Both the position numbers and the translations under genes were made by a program. Below are positions 1 to 9,539 of a stretch of 21,188 bases of DNA, in pieces. Source of the DNA: Ophiocordyceps camponoti-saundersi (nom. inval.) (taxonomy: Eukaryota > Ascomycota > Sordariomycetes > Hypocreales > Ophiocordycipitaceae); the NCBI GenBank assembly GCA_003339415.1, contig PDHQ01000473.1:1-21188 (forward strand), written 5' to 3'. The notes below the pieces were generated by a model. That model saw only the letters and a program-made list of their open reading frames with translations, did no database searches and had not been told where the DNA came from. The first letter of the stretch is position 1. Each line of letters opens with the position of its first letter.

Positions 1-2700
1 TGCCTAGCACGGTATTAGCGGGCTAGAGGGGGGGGGGGGGTAGAGATACGGAATAGCAAAGGGGTTTCGGCTTAACTGCTACTATTCGAGAAAGGCGGTA
101 ATATGCTAATTTCGCCGCGTATAGTCGGTATTATTAGGCTAGTCGGTTTCGATAGCCTTAGATAACCGATTTTTTAAAAGGTTACGGAACTTAAAAGTAA
201 CGAATACGACTATTTATAAGACCTAGAGATCTTAGATTATAATTACGGCGAAGTTTATAATATCCTAGGGGGAGGAAATAAGATCGCGCCCGAGGATACT
301 AAACTTAATATCGTTATAGCGAGTATTAGAAATATAGACGCTATAATAAAACTTAAGCGTAGGAAGGTATAGGAGCGGTAATTATTTATTAGCTAAAATA
401 AAGCGGAGGTAGCTAGTATTTATTATACTAGGAGTCCGCTCGAAGTTAAGTACTATCGGCGAAATAAAAAGCTATGCCCCCTTTTTTAAGCTTTCTATCG
501 TAAGTATTAGGCTAAGGGTCCTAGTAAGTAATACCCTAAAGTCGCCGGTAAAATAAAAGTTTCTAAAGCGGTCGATAATAGCTATAGCCTCGGAGTTAGC
601 GACGTTAAGCCCGGTATCGGAAAAAGTAAGGAAGCGCGAATTTATACTATATATTACGAAGTTAAATATCTAGCTATAAGTAAAGAGAATACCGGGGAAA
701 ACGTTAAGCTAGAAGTTACGAAGGGGCGATATATAGGAGGATTTATTATAAAGGAAGAAGTCGATTAGGTTAAGTATAGGCTCTAAGATAGTACCGAAGT
801 TATAGTATTCGATAGCTAGCTCCGGGGTCCGTACTATAACGACCTATTTTATGCGAAAGGCGTAAGACTAGAGTCTAATAGAGGCCTTAATCTGCTCCTT
901 TTTGCGCGTAAACGGTATAGATACCTCGGGGTTTATTAGGTTAGCGCGGCCGCGGAGGGCGCCGAGGAGCCTCTTATACTTAGTATCGGTAGCTACGCCG
1001 TATCTCGCCGCCTTAGCCGGCGGGAGGGTAAGCGTAGCGGTGCCGATACCCTTCGCTACTAGGAGGTCTTCTAAGCGGCTACGGATAGAACGCTTAATAT
1101 TAAAATAGCCCTAAAAAAAGCCGAATAATATTACGTTTAGGTAATGCGCGTAATCGGCGTCGCTATTATAGTTATCTCGGTATATATCTCGTAAGAAACG
1201 AGGTAATACTAAAGATAAGAAATTACTAAATTAGGGATAAAAAGCAAGCGGGTAGAAGGTAAAGTTAGTAAGGCGGCCGTAATACTAGGCGATAAGGGTG
1301 CGGTTAGCTAATAGGTATAAGCGTCTAACTTTAAAGGTATTAATATCGCCGGAGGGGTGCGGCGGCGTAGAGTAGCGGGCGTTAGGTATCCCGCTTTGCT
1401 TTCGCGGGGAATATTATATATTAGCAGCAAGGGTATAGGAGACGTGAGTAATTCCGGAAAAGTTATACTTAGCGTCGAGCCCGCTAGAGAGTATAAGGAG
1501 GCGGTTAGAAAAGGGGTGCGGGGCGGGGATAACGTTATCGCTATTAGGGTCCGGGGTAGCACGGGGGGAGGGGATAAGTTTTAGATTAATCTAAATATTA
1601 GCACCGTAATTGTAAGCGTAAAAGGCGGGCTTATTCTTCGTCTAGAAGGCGTTATTACGATAGTTATAGGCGAATATAGGCTAGGAGTTTATAAAAATTT
1701 GCTAAAATATAACTTACTTCGCAAGGGATAAGGTTTACGAATAAGTTTCGTTAAGCCGCTAACTAGGCTCGATATTAGATCCGTAAAGCTCTAAGGTCTT
1801 AAATATACTCTTAATATATTCCGCGAGGTAGCTAGCGTGGTCGGTATATATTACCGTGCCGGCAGAGGTTACCTTAGATAAGTTTCGAGGCCTAGCGGCT
1901 AAGTTTACTTTATCGGAATTATTAATCTTAGGTTCGACGGGGTATATAACGATAAACTAAGTTTCTCGCGAGCCCGCTATAATAATACGGAATATATAGT
2001 TAGTAAGAGTAAATAATAGTAGTTTAATTATATACTTAAAAGTATAAGGCGCGGACTAACGCTATAAGGTAAAGGTAATATTATTAAAAAATCCGCCTTA
2101 GCGCGAGATAGTTCGAAGGGGAAGACTAATAATACTAATTATATTTATATAGAAGGTTAGATAGTAATTATCTTTAACGCTTGCGGGTTAGGACTAGCGA
2201 CTATCCCGAGAGTATCCGTAGTCGATAATATAGCGGGTTTAGAAGAGAGAGAGGGCTTCGGCGGGATTAAAATTAGGAGAATTAGTAAGTTTTCGAAGTT
2301 AAGAGGCTAGTTTTAGATTAGCCTAAATTAGGTATAACGTAATAGAAATAGTTACCGGAAAATTTACGAGATCTAAAGGTATAATCGATCGCATACCCGC
2401 GCTAAATAAGGGTAGTTTCCTTATCTAGGGGGGCATATTTATCTTTAAATTCTAGTAAGTTATTAATATATCTTAGCTTAGTAAGAGATTAAGGCCAGTC
2501 TTCGTTATTATTATAGGAATAGTATTAGTTATTATAAAAATTATAAGTAGGGGGTATTTTAATATATACTTCGAGTAGAGGAGTACGCGTGCCGTAGGTA
2601 TTAAGGGCGTATAAGGGAGGTAGGTGGGTAATTACCTATAGAGGGAGAGAGAGTAATTAATAGGCAAGTTAAACACGTTAATTATTTAGTCCTTTTATAA
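1..2700 (+). pseudogene. Very long RIP-decayed coding frame, product unrecognised
   Basis: Frame 1 (codons starting at 1, 4, 7...) reads through at least position 2330, and less convincingly to about 2700, broken only by TAA/TAG. That gives roughly 760-900 codons. Other frames are broken far more densely. The reading looks like protein: mixed hydrophobic and charged segments, a conserved-looking stretch at 841-960 (DLFYAKGVRLES, then LLLFARKRYRYLGVY), an Arg-rich patch at 1357-1390, and Gly-rich VRGGDNVIAIRV at 1519-1554. The longest stop-free run is about 1324-1584. Clusters of TAA/TAG (1201-1220, 1309-1320, 2014-2022) suggest former Gln-rich stretches. No start codon is seen because ATG is destroyed or lies upstream. 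I do not recognise a domain. It could be a transposon protein or a duplicated host gene. The 5' end may lie outside the window. Confidence 0.6.
28..40 (+). repeat. Poly-G run (13 G)
   Basis: Thirteen consecutive G occur just inside the left edge, within the long decayed frame. It could be a polymerase-slippage product or an assembly edge effect. A run of this length is prone to length errors in sequencing, so frame 1 upstream of it is uncertain. Confidence 0.8.
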
Positions 2701-3420
2701 GAAGAATAGCAAGCTAGATATTTTTTTTTATTTTACTACGTAGTATTTAAATTTAGTACTTATATTATATTTATATTATAATTTTATTTAATATCGTAAG
2801 CGGCCCCGTTACTAGGCCTTATTAACCCGTAATATCGTATAAGGGTAAAGAAAATTTAGGGCCTTATTATTATAATCCCTTTGCAAAGAATCCTTTACAT
2901 TATCCACACTTGTATATTCTCTATTATATTTCCTTTAAGGCTATACGGTAATTATATAAATAATTAAAACTTATATTATTTTATTTTTCGTATAAAATAG
3001 GTAAGATAAAATAGAAGAATAATATTAGCGGTATAATTATAATAAGATAGTAGAAAGAGACAGTATATAGTATTATATTATATATAGGGAAATTAGGTGC
3101 TTTAATAAGGTAGTTTATAGAGACTTTACTATAAAAGTATATAGATTTAAATAATAATAGGGAGCGTAAATTATAATATCTCTTTAAGAAACTATTTCTA
3201 GGAATATAAAGCTTAATACTCGGGTAATATTATTAATATTATATTAGGATATTATAAAGGGTATAAGATAGTAGTTAGGTTTATAAGAAAAAAGTTATAA
3301 TATTAATAAAATATAATAGGCGATATAGACTATACTTTTTTAATAAAGAATCTCTCTAAATATAATTAGCGTGCCTTACTATTTCTATCATCTGCTTTTA
3401 GCCCTTACGAAAATATTATA
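2700..3420. other. AT-rich spacer without recognisable gene
   Basis: This is very AT-rich sequence with many TATA-like words and no frame that stays open beyond short distances. It separates the two long decayed frames. I see no terminal repeats, tRNA or other structure here, apart from a short stretch at about 2880-2915 that kept several CA and TG dinucleotides. Confidence 0.6.
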
Positions 3421-3422
3421 CC

Positions 3423-5290
3423 GGTAGACCGTAAGGAACGGTTTAACTTATTCCTTAGCGTTATATTCTACGGTCTACTAGCGGTATAATCGTTCGTCCT
3501 TATAGTAGGCAGAGCAGGGCTTACTTACTATATAAACCGCGTAGGGTAGCTCGTCTAACCTAGCTTTAAAAGTATTTTGCTAGTAGCCGGCGGGGTATTA
3601 GTAAGTTAAGGATAGCGGACGGACGGGATAGTATTACCCTTAAGGGTAGTATTAGGGGAATTAGCTTTAGTACGAGGAAGGGGTAATAGAGGAAGTAAGC
3701 TATCGGAATTATAATATATATTTCCGTTATCTTCGCTAGCGGTGCCTCGTTCTTAGTACGTATCGTTATAGGAATATATAAGACTTAAGGGGAGAGTAAT
3801 ATTTTCGTCGGGGGGAGGCTTAGAACGTAGTTAGCTACTTACTTTAAATAGCTACGTTACGGTTAGGGGAGCCCGTTTTCGCGAAGGCGGTAGTAAGGTT
3901 AAGGGGGGGGTTAAATCCTAAGTAGCGGTAATAAACAAAGGTACGTTTAAGCGTTAAGTTTCGACATTTTTAGCGTTAGGATTACTACCGCTATTAGTTT
4001 TAAGAACTTAGTATAATAAGTAGGTAATATATTATTATAGCGAAAGTTACTATATAAAGAGGGCGGCGAGGGTTTTAGGGAACTTAGCTAACTTAAGGAT
4101 ACGACGAAGGCGTTTATCCTAGGTAATAGAGGGGAGCCTTAACGCGTAGGTGTAGAGGTCCTAGGCGAGATTAAACGTTTCGGTTCCGCCGCTATTATAG
4201 GGACCGGTATCGGTATCTACGGCTAGCGACTAGGTAAGGCAAAAGTCGGGACCGATATACTAGCGAATAATATCTAGCAGACTATACTAGAACTAGTCGC
4301 TAAATCGGGCGGCGTAGTTATTAGTATTAATTCCCTTTTTAGGAAGCGTAAGGTAATTAGTTTAATATAGCTACTTTAATACCTTAAGATTACGGATCGT
4401 AAAGTCGAGTAACTTATACTAGAGAATAATCGCTAGGCGCTCGTTAATAGGTTTAATATCGAAATATAATAGGAATAAAATAAGTCTCTATTTAGCTTCG
4501 TTAAGGCGTTCGGTACTAAAAGATAGGAGGGCGGGGAGGAGGTCTCTATAAAGGGATAGCTTTTAATTATCGCGTTAGTCGAAGATAATAGTAAGCGTAT
4601 TATTTAGCTAGCTTATTATATATTTTATTATTTAACGGAGTACCTTATATTTTATCGAGGATAAGTTTATAGTCTAAGTAAGGTCGAGGATCTTAACGTA
4701 TCTTTCTATAAGCTTATAGTAAATATATTTATACTTATTATTAGTAAATTAGATAAGTAGGGAACCGTTACGTTCCGCGGTTAGGCTACCCGATTTAGCG
4801 TCTTTTTAAGGTAGGAAAAGGAGCTTTTCGATCTTAGTAGGCGGATTATCGTCGCGAAGGGCAGCTACGAGTTTATACTAGTTATTAGGTATCACGCGAT
4901 AGTAGGCGGTAAGGTAGAGGTGTCGGAGGTTATGCGTAACGTAATAAAAGGCAGCGAACTAGAACTATAGTAAATAATAATATTAGAGATAAGGTATAGC
5001 GGTCGGGGGGGGTAGCGAACTTTAGGAACTCTAAGGCGTATTATCGAATCCTACGTAGTAATCCCGAAGGTACCTCTACTTAGGGCGGTAAAGCACTAAG
5101 CGGTAATATAATTTTTCTAGACGGGGTTACGCTATATAATAGCGAGTCGTTATAGCGGGAAGCCTAGTTAGCCTTTTAAGAAGAGGCAGCGTCTTATTTC
5201 GGTTTCGATATTATAAGCGGTGCTTTAGAACCTTTTAGGATCTTAGGAGGCCGCCTCTACTACCTATACCTAAATATCGCCGTAATTATT
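3423..5290 (+). pseudogene. Long RIP-decayed coding frame, product unrecognised
   Basis: Frame 3 reads for about 620 codons with only TAA/TAG interruptions. Readable blocks include SVIFASGASFLVRIVIGIYKT (3723-3785, here shortened to 20 residues where quoted elsewhere), EVLGEIKRFGSAAIIGTG near 4160-4210, RLGKAKVGTDILANN from 4227, LFRKRKVISLI near 4337-4370, and a charged helix-like segment around 4800-4960. Composition is that of a soluble protein rich in Lys, Arg, Leu and Ile. Near 3500-3560 the sequence could be a Cys-containing motif before RIP, because several Tyr codons (TAT/TAC) may derive from Cys (TGT/TGC) or His. That is too ambiguous to name a zinc finger. The next block (5341-6110) follows at once in another frame and may be the continuation after an intron or frameshift. 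Identity unknown. Confidence 0.55.
3425..3477. repeat. Nested inverted repeat (hairpin-like)
   Basis: TAGACCGTA at 3425-3433 is matched by its reverse complement TACGGTCTA at 3469-3477. Inside it, TAAGGAA (3432-3438) is matched by TTCCTTA (3451-3457). It sits at the 5' edge of the second long decayed frame. It may be a terminal inverted repeat or a chance fold; no partner was found at the far end of the frame. Confidence 0.45.
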
Positions 5291-5340
5291 ATTCTTTAAA
5301 AAAGTTTGCTAATTAAAATATAATATTAAGTTAATATTCC

Positions 5341-6110
5341 TTAGTATAGAATCTATATTATTATTAGCGTAAGGTTACGAGATTAATAGGGTATAAGGCT
5401 TAAACCTTTATTATAGAGCTAGTAGGGCTACTATAAGTTAGCCTCCTCTCCGTTATACTCTTAATTATACCTTTTTAGCGCTTCGATCCGGTACTAGCTA
5501 GATAATACCTTAACCGGCATTTCTAAAAGCTAATCGAGCAAATTATAAATAGTTTTAACGTTACGTAGTTCGGTATTAATATTCTTACTTTATAGGAAGC
5601 GCTAGGACTTGTTAAGAGAGAAAAGGATAGTAATATAGTTTTTAATCGTATTTCGTCGTAGGGCTCCTTAATAAAACGCTTCGTAAAGTTAGTTAATATG
5701 TTTCTTATCGAGTATTCTATTTTTCGAGATTATCTAATCTATCTTTAGAACTCTTATAAGGATCTTAGCTATAAGTATATAGTATTTTTTAGCGTCCTAA
5801 AATATACTCGTAATATTATTAAAATATTTATCTTAAGTAGCGAGGGATTAGGTTATTTCTTCGTACGGTTAGTTATTAGATTATCGATTTCGGTATCGCT
5901 TACTAGGTTAGTGCCCGGGGGAGGAAGCTTTACGGCGAGATATAGTAATTAAGTTACTTAAGCGTTATTATAATATTATAAGTTCTTAGGATATATTTAA
6001 GAGCTTAAGGTTAATAGAAAGAATATAGGTAGCTTAGGACGTTATATCTTTTATAAGGTAGTACGGTAGTATTAAACTTAGGGGATAATATAGGTATACC
6101 GTCGTATATT
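5341..6110 (+). pseudogene. RIP-decayed coding frame, possible 3' part of the 3423-5290 gene
   Basis: Frame 1 stays readable from about 5341 to 6110 (about 255 codons) with only TAA/TAG stops. Readable segments include FDPVLAR near 5481-5501, EALGLVKREKDSN from about 5600, FVKLVNMFLIEYSIF from about 5680, and LVPGGGSF near 5911-5935. An AT-rich gap of about 50 bp and a frame change separate it from the preceding block. That fits an intron, an indel, or a separate gene. It has the look of a mostly helical protein. No family recognised. After 6110 the frame dissolves into AT-rich sequence. Confidence 0.5.
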
Positions 6111-6700
6111 TAGTTTTTTTTTACAATCCCTACCTTTTATCTTTTAGCTATAACCTAAACTATATAAGATAAAATAACTAATATTAGTATATACTTATAT
6201 ATATTAAGGTATCGTAAATATTATACTAAAAATACCTTATAAACTCTGCCTATTATATAAGACTTATAAGTTATATAGTCTATTTATAATAGATCCTTAT
6301 AAAGGTACTACTATTTCCTACTCTTATTATTTCTTAGTTCTATTTCCTATATATATATACGATAGGAATAGCTATAGATAGCTATATAGATAAACGTACG
6401 GAGAGGTAAGAGTAGGACGAATATACCTAAGTAAAAGGGCGCCACAAATCTCGAGTATTAAGAGGCCGTCTAATAACCTATATTATAAAGCTAGACTAGT
6501 AGAAGAAACGTATTAATTAGTAAGTTAGGGAGTAAAATAGGACGATAATTATATATAAGAGGAGGGAGGGAGATTGTTTAAGTTACGAGAGTGCTAGATA
6601 GTATCTTTTAGTATTTTTTAATATAGAATATCGGGCTTATAATAGTTAGAAATCCTTATTAGATAGGTTATAAGGGAGCGGTTCTGCGTTAAAATACTAT
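6110..6700. other. AT-rich spacer with a purine tract
   Basis: No decayed frame is apparent here. The one notable element is a purine tract at 6557-6573 (AAG AGG AGG GAG GGA GA), followed at 6575 by TGTTTAAG. This resembles the polypurine tract and 5' TG of a 3' LTR. No matching second LTR was found, and the copia reading starts too close downstream for a complete LTR, so this is not called as an element boundary. Confidence 0.35.
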
Positions 6701-7370
6701 CTTTTAATAATAAGCAGTGCTCTCCACGTTACTATTTATACTCGACTAGATATCGCATATACGGTTAGCAAGCTTACGAGGTTACGCTTAAACCTAAGGC
6801 CGCGTTATTTTTATAAAATTAAGCGTTGCCTAGCCTATCTTCTTAATACGGCTAACTACGCCCTCTCCTTTAGTCTTAAAACTTATACGGCTATCTGCTT
6901 ATTAGATTCTTCTTACGCTAATTGTCCGGATACTTATAAATTATCTTAGGGTTACTATTTCTAACTTTAGGATAGTGGTACTTTTAATTAGAAAGCTATA
7001 AAGCAAATAACTATTATAACCTCCTTTACGGAAAGGGAACTCCTAGCCTTTTCTAAGGACGCTAAGGAATAATAGGCCCTATCCCGCTTAATTAAAGAAC
7101 TCGGTATCTAAATAACGGGCATCTCGACACTTTACTATAATAATTAGCGTACGATTATACTCCTAACTAAACCTCCCGCGAAAACTTTAAATAAACCTCC
7201 GATATATCGATATTTATAATTACTAGTTACGATAAGAGGTATAGGATAAACGTATCGAAATCCGCTAAATCGCCTCTATAGATAACCTTACGGATAGCTT
7301 TATAAAAGCCCTGCCTGCCGAGGCTTTGCTTCTTTTCCGCGAGCGTATTAAGGTTTTACCTTTACCTTAC
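6700..7370 (+). pseudogene. RIP-decayed Ty1/copia polyprotein: end of reverse transcriptase plus RNase H
   Basis: Frame 2 carries the end of a copia-type reverse transcriptase, with the motif TRLDIAYTVSKL at 6740-6775 (family form TRPDIAYAVSxL), then KRCLAYLLNTANYALSF. RNase H follows: DSSYANCPDTYKLS near 6905-6946, TERELLAFS at 7028-7054 (family TEAELLALS) and YYNN at 7133-7144 where the family has CDN. TGT GAT to TAT AAT is exactly what RIP produces. A one-base shift near 7186-7196 moves the reading to frame 3, which then gives LRYIDIYNY, stop, LR, stop, EV (family LRHVDIHxHWLRQEV) from about 7197, and DNLTDSFIKALP at about 7276-7311 (family ADxLTKALP). Integrase and most of the reverse transcriptase are missing, so the copy is truncated or nested. 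In life this enzyme copied retrotransposon RNA into DNA in virus-like particles. Confidence 0.9.
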
Positions 7371-7375
7371 TAACT

Positions 7376-7560
7376 TCCTTCTCTTTTCTTCTATTTCTTT
7401 CCTTTATTATAAACTCTTTCTTTCCTATATTTTTTACTACGTTTCTTTACGTTATACTTTTTACTTTAAGGAAACTATAGTAAATTACTATAATATTAAG
7501 GATATATGCGATTATTTCCCCTTTCCTTTCCCCTTTTTCTTATCTCCCTATACCCTTATA
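7376..7560. other. Pyrimidine-rich 3' flank of the copia fossil
   Basis: This stretch is strongly C/T-rich on the + strand (many TTCC, CTTT and TTTC words) and directly follows the copia RNase H reading. It could be the untranslated end or remnant LTR of that element, but no LTR ends (TG...CA) or direct-repeat partner could be matched. No coding frame is seen. Confidence 0.35.
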
Positions 7561-7719
7561 CTATCTATATACGAGGGAATATACTAAGGCTACTAACCTA
7601 ATAAGCTAAGTTAAGGCTAGTATAACGTAAAACCGCTTACGAATTCGTAATAGTACTATCGGAACTTAAGCCTCCTAATAACGAACTAGTTAGGTAATTA
7701 TAAGGGCGCTTTATAATAA

Positions 7720-8400
7720 TATAGTTAGTATAATAACCGCCGAAAACGCCCGGGACCTTAATATAGTAGTATATAGCGAGCGGAAAAGTTAGGTCCTCGT
7801 ATTTAGCGTAAGAATAAATAATCTCGCCTTAGCTTACTATAAGAATTCCTTATAGCTAATCGGGGAAATATAAGAGTAACGTAATCTAACGCTAATAAGT
7901 AGTATAAGCGGGATTATATACGATCGAGATAATCGGGTTCCTAAGCGGCGGTATAGCCGCTATACGCGCTTCCGCGTCCTAATAATAGTTATTCTTATTC
8001 CTTTCTTACTTTACTAGGTTTACTTACGTTAGTAGTAAGATACTAAAATCTCCTAGACGACTTAGGGTCTCTTATTCTAAGAGTATAAAATATTTTTTAA
8101 TCGTTTCCTTTACGAACGGTAATAGCGCTAAATAGCGATCTTAGGAACTTAATAACCTTATTACCCGGCTTAAGATAGTGCACCTTTATTATAATATTTC
8201 CTCGGAATATAGGAACGATAAACTATGCGGTAAAGGCTAAAAGAAAAACGATTTTTCGGGTTTAAAATAATAAGGTAGATAAAGTTAAAAATAGTAGAAT
8301 TTTCCTACGCGCGCTGAATTTTTTATTTCTATTTATAAGCGGGCCCCGGTCTACTAATTTATAACGCTATTATTTCCTTTCTATCTTTTAAAGTTATAAT
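7720..8400 (-). pseudogene. Copy 0 of the four-copy unit, inverted, RIP-decayed
   Basis: Read on the minus strand, 8400 back to about 8000 aligns with the 5' half of copies 2 and 3. Matching words include the stretch at 8095-8165 containing GATCTTAGGAACTT (copy 3 counterpart GGATCCTAGGAAG), the module region at 8220-8310, and the unit start near 8385 (TTTTAAAGTTA against TTTTAAAGTTACG in copy 2). Only one 135-bp-type module is visible. The distal end is poorly resolved; a weak match (ACGCCCGGGACC near 7746-7760) supports extension to about 7720. It is the only copy on the minus strand. It abuts the copia fossil on one side and shares its 5' flank with copy 2 on the other. Product unknown. Confidence 0.55.
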
Positions 8401-9155
8401 ACTTTCCTTTTAGACGCTTTTCTTATATTTTTCTATAGTTTATTATCTACGCTAAAGACTATCTATAACGCTCCCTAGAACGCCTACTTTATATATACTT
8501 CGGTACCTTCTTACGTGCGTCCTCGGCTAACTAATTAGCTTTCGAGATTACCGCACCTATTATCGATAATTTAACTAATAAGGTTACCGGATTACTAGCC
8601 GATAGTACGTACTATCGGTACGTACCCTCTTTCGAAATATTCGATTTTTATTATAGTAATATAAGGTAGGCATAGGCTATCGAGTAAGTGCACTAATATA
8701 TATATTATATATATATACTAAGTTTAGGCTAGGATAGCTAGGCTAGGTCGTGTGCGAGGTCGGGCGGGGCTAGTCACGTGGACCCCTCTTAATATTTATA
8801 CTTCTACGGCTATTTTTTCCTTCCTCTATTCTTAAGCTTTAGTATATTTTTTCCGAGGCTTTTCTGCTTTTTTTTTAGCACTAATAGTTTCTTCCTTTCC
8901 GGGCCTATTTTTCTTAGCCCCGGAGGGGGTATATTAGGGGTGGGGAAGTAAGTACGGGGGCGTACGATATATAGAGGCATAGTTTACCGTAAAGGTTAGA
9001 CTTAGACTATATACCTTTAGAGGGTTAAACGATTCCCCTTTATATATTAACCCCTAGTCCTAATACTTCTAGTTCTGCATTTCCCCCCTAGTTTTAGGTA
9101 GGCCGGCCTTATACCGAGGTACCTATACCTAGAAGCTATTAGCTAATATAATATA
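8400..9155. repeat. Left arm of a large inverted repeat (5' flank of copy 0)
   Basis: This arm is the reverse complement of about 10895-11500, with RIP-type and other differences. Clear anchors are ACTTCGGTACCTTCTTA near 8500, ACTAATTAGCTTTCGAGATTA near 8530-8550, GTACGTACT palindromes near 8600, the CCGGGCCTA block near 8898, ATAGAGGCATAGTTTACCG near 8971, and GGCCGGCCTTATAC near 9102. It contains no convincing coding frame, so it is probably the upstream or regulatory region duplicated together with the unit. Confidence 0.8.
8599..8618. repeat. Perfect 20-bp palindrome in the left arm
   Basis: CCGATAGTACGTACTATCGG reads the same on both strands and is followed by a further TACGTACC. The matching place in the right arm also holds a palindrome (11292-11305). 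Its position upstream of a gene-like unit would suit a dimer-binding operator or a fold-back, but that is inference. Confidence 0.85.
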
Positions 9156-9180
9156 TATATATATATATATTTATATATAT
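9148..9180. repeat. TA microsatellite
   Basis: A run of alternating T and A with one interruption lies at the inner end of the left inverted-repeat arm. Slippage-prone DNA like this is common in RIP-mutated sequence. Confidence 0.8.
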
Positions 9181-9389
9181 TACTTAGTAAGTAGGTAATA
9201 TTAAGAGAGGTGCTTTATCTTACTAATAACTCTATTACGGTAATATAATATATAGCTTTAGTAGTACTCTTAAATTAAACCGTTAGGCTATATAAACGGG
9301 CTAACTAGTCTTAAGCCGTAGCCGGTCGAGGCATAGACTATAGGGTAGTTAAACTATAGGAGTAATCTAATTAGGTAGCTAATAAAGAA

Positions 9390-9535
9390 AGGCGTCGTAA
9401 TCTTAGGTTTTTATTAGTCGACGGAAGAAAGCACGTAAGTAAGTACTAAAATCTATCTAAAGTAATAAAGCTATAAAGAGGGTATATAGAATTAAGGGTT
9501 AAGGATAGAAATACTAGAAAAATAGCAGAGGAGGT
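9390..9535 (+). repeat. 5' flank shared by copies 1 and 3
   Basis: About 145 bp here align with 13515-13660. Anchors are TTAGGTTTTTATTAG against CTAGGTTTTAATTAG, GCACGTAAGTAAGTA against GCACGTAGGTAGGTA, ATCTAAAGTAATA in both, and GAGGTATCTAA in both. Copies 0 and 2 have a different flank, so the four copies fall into two pairs. Confidence 0.75.
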
Positions 9536-9539
9536 ATCT

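Noticed and set aside
902..1108. Short + strand ATG frame of 68 codons
   Set aside because: It lies in frame 2 over the long frame-1 fossil, is Arg-rich with no family look, and is best explained as a chance opening.
1308..1562. Minus-strand ATG frame of 84 codons
   Set aside because: It is antisense to the stop-free part of the frame-1 fossil (1324-1584); the + strand reading continues in frame on both sides, the minus one does not.
3483..3600. Possible degraded zinc finger at the start of the second fossil
   Set aside because: Tyr codons could come from Cys, His or true Tyr, so a CxxC or HxxH pattern can be created at will; not supportable without homologues.
6575..6726. Possible solo LTR (TGTTT...CTCCA after a purine tract)
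   Set aside because: No target-site duplication flanks it, no second copy was found, and the copia reading (SSALHVTIYTRLDIAY) already starts at about 6700 inside it.
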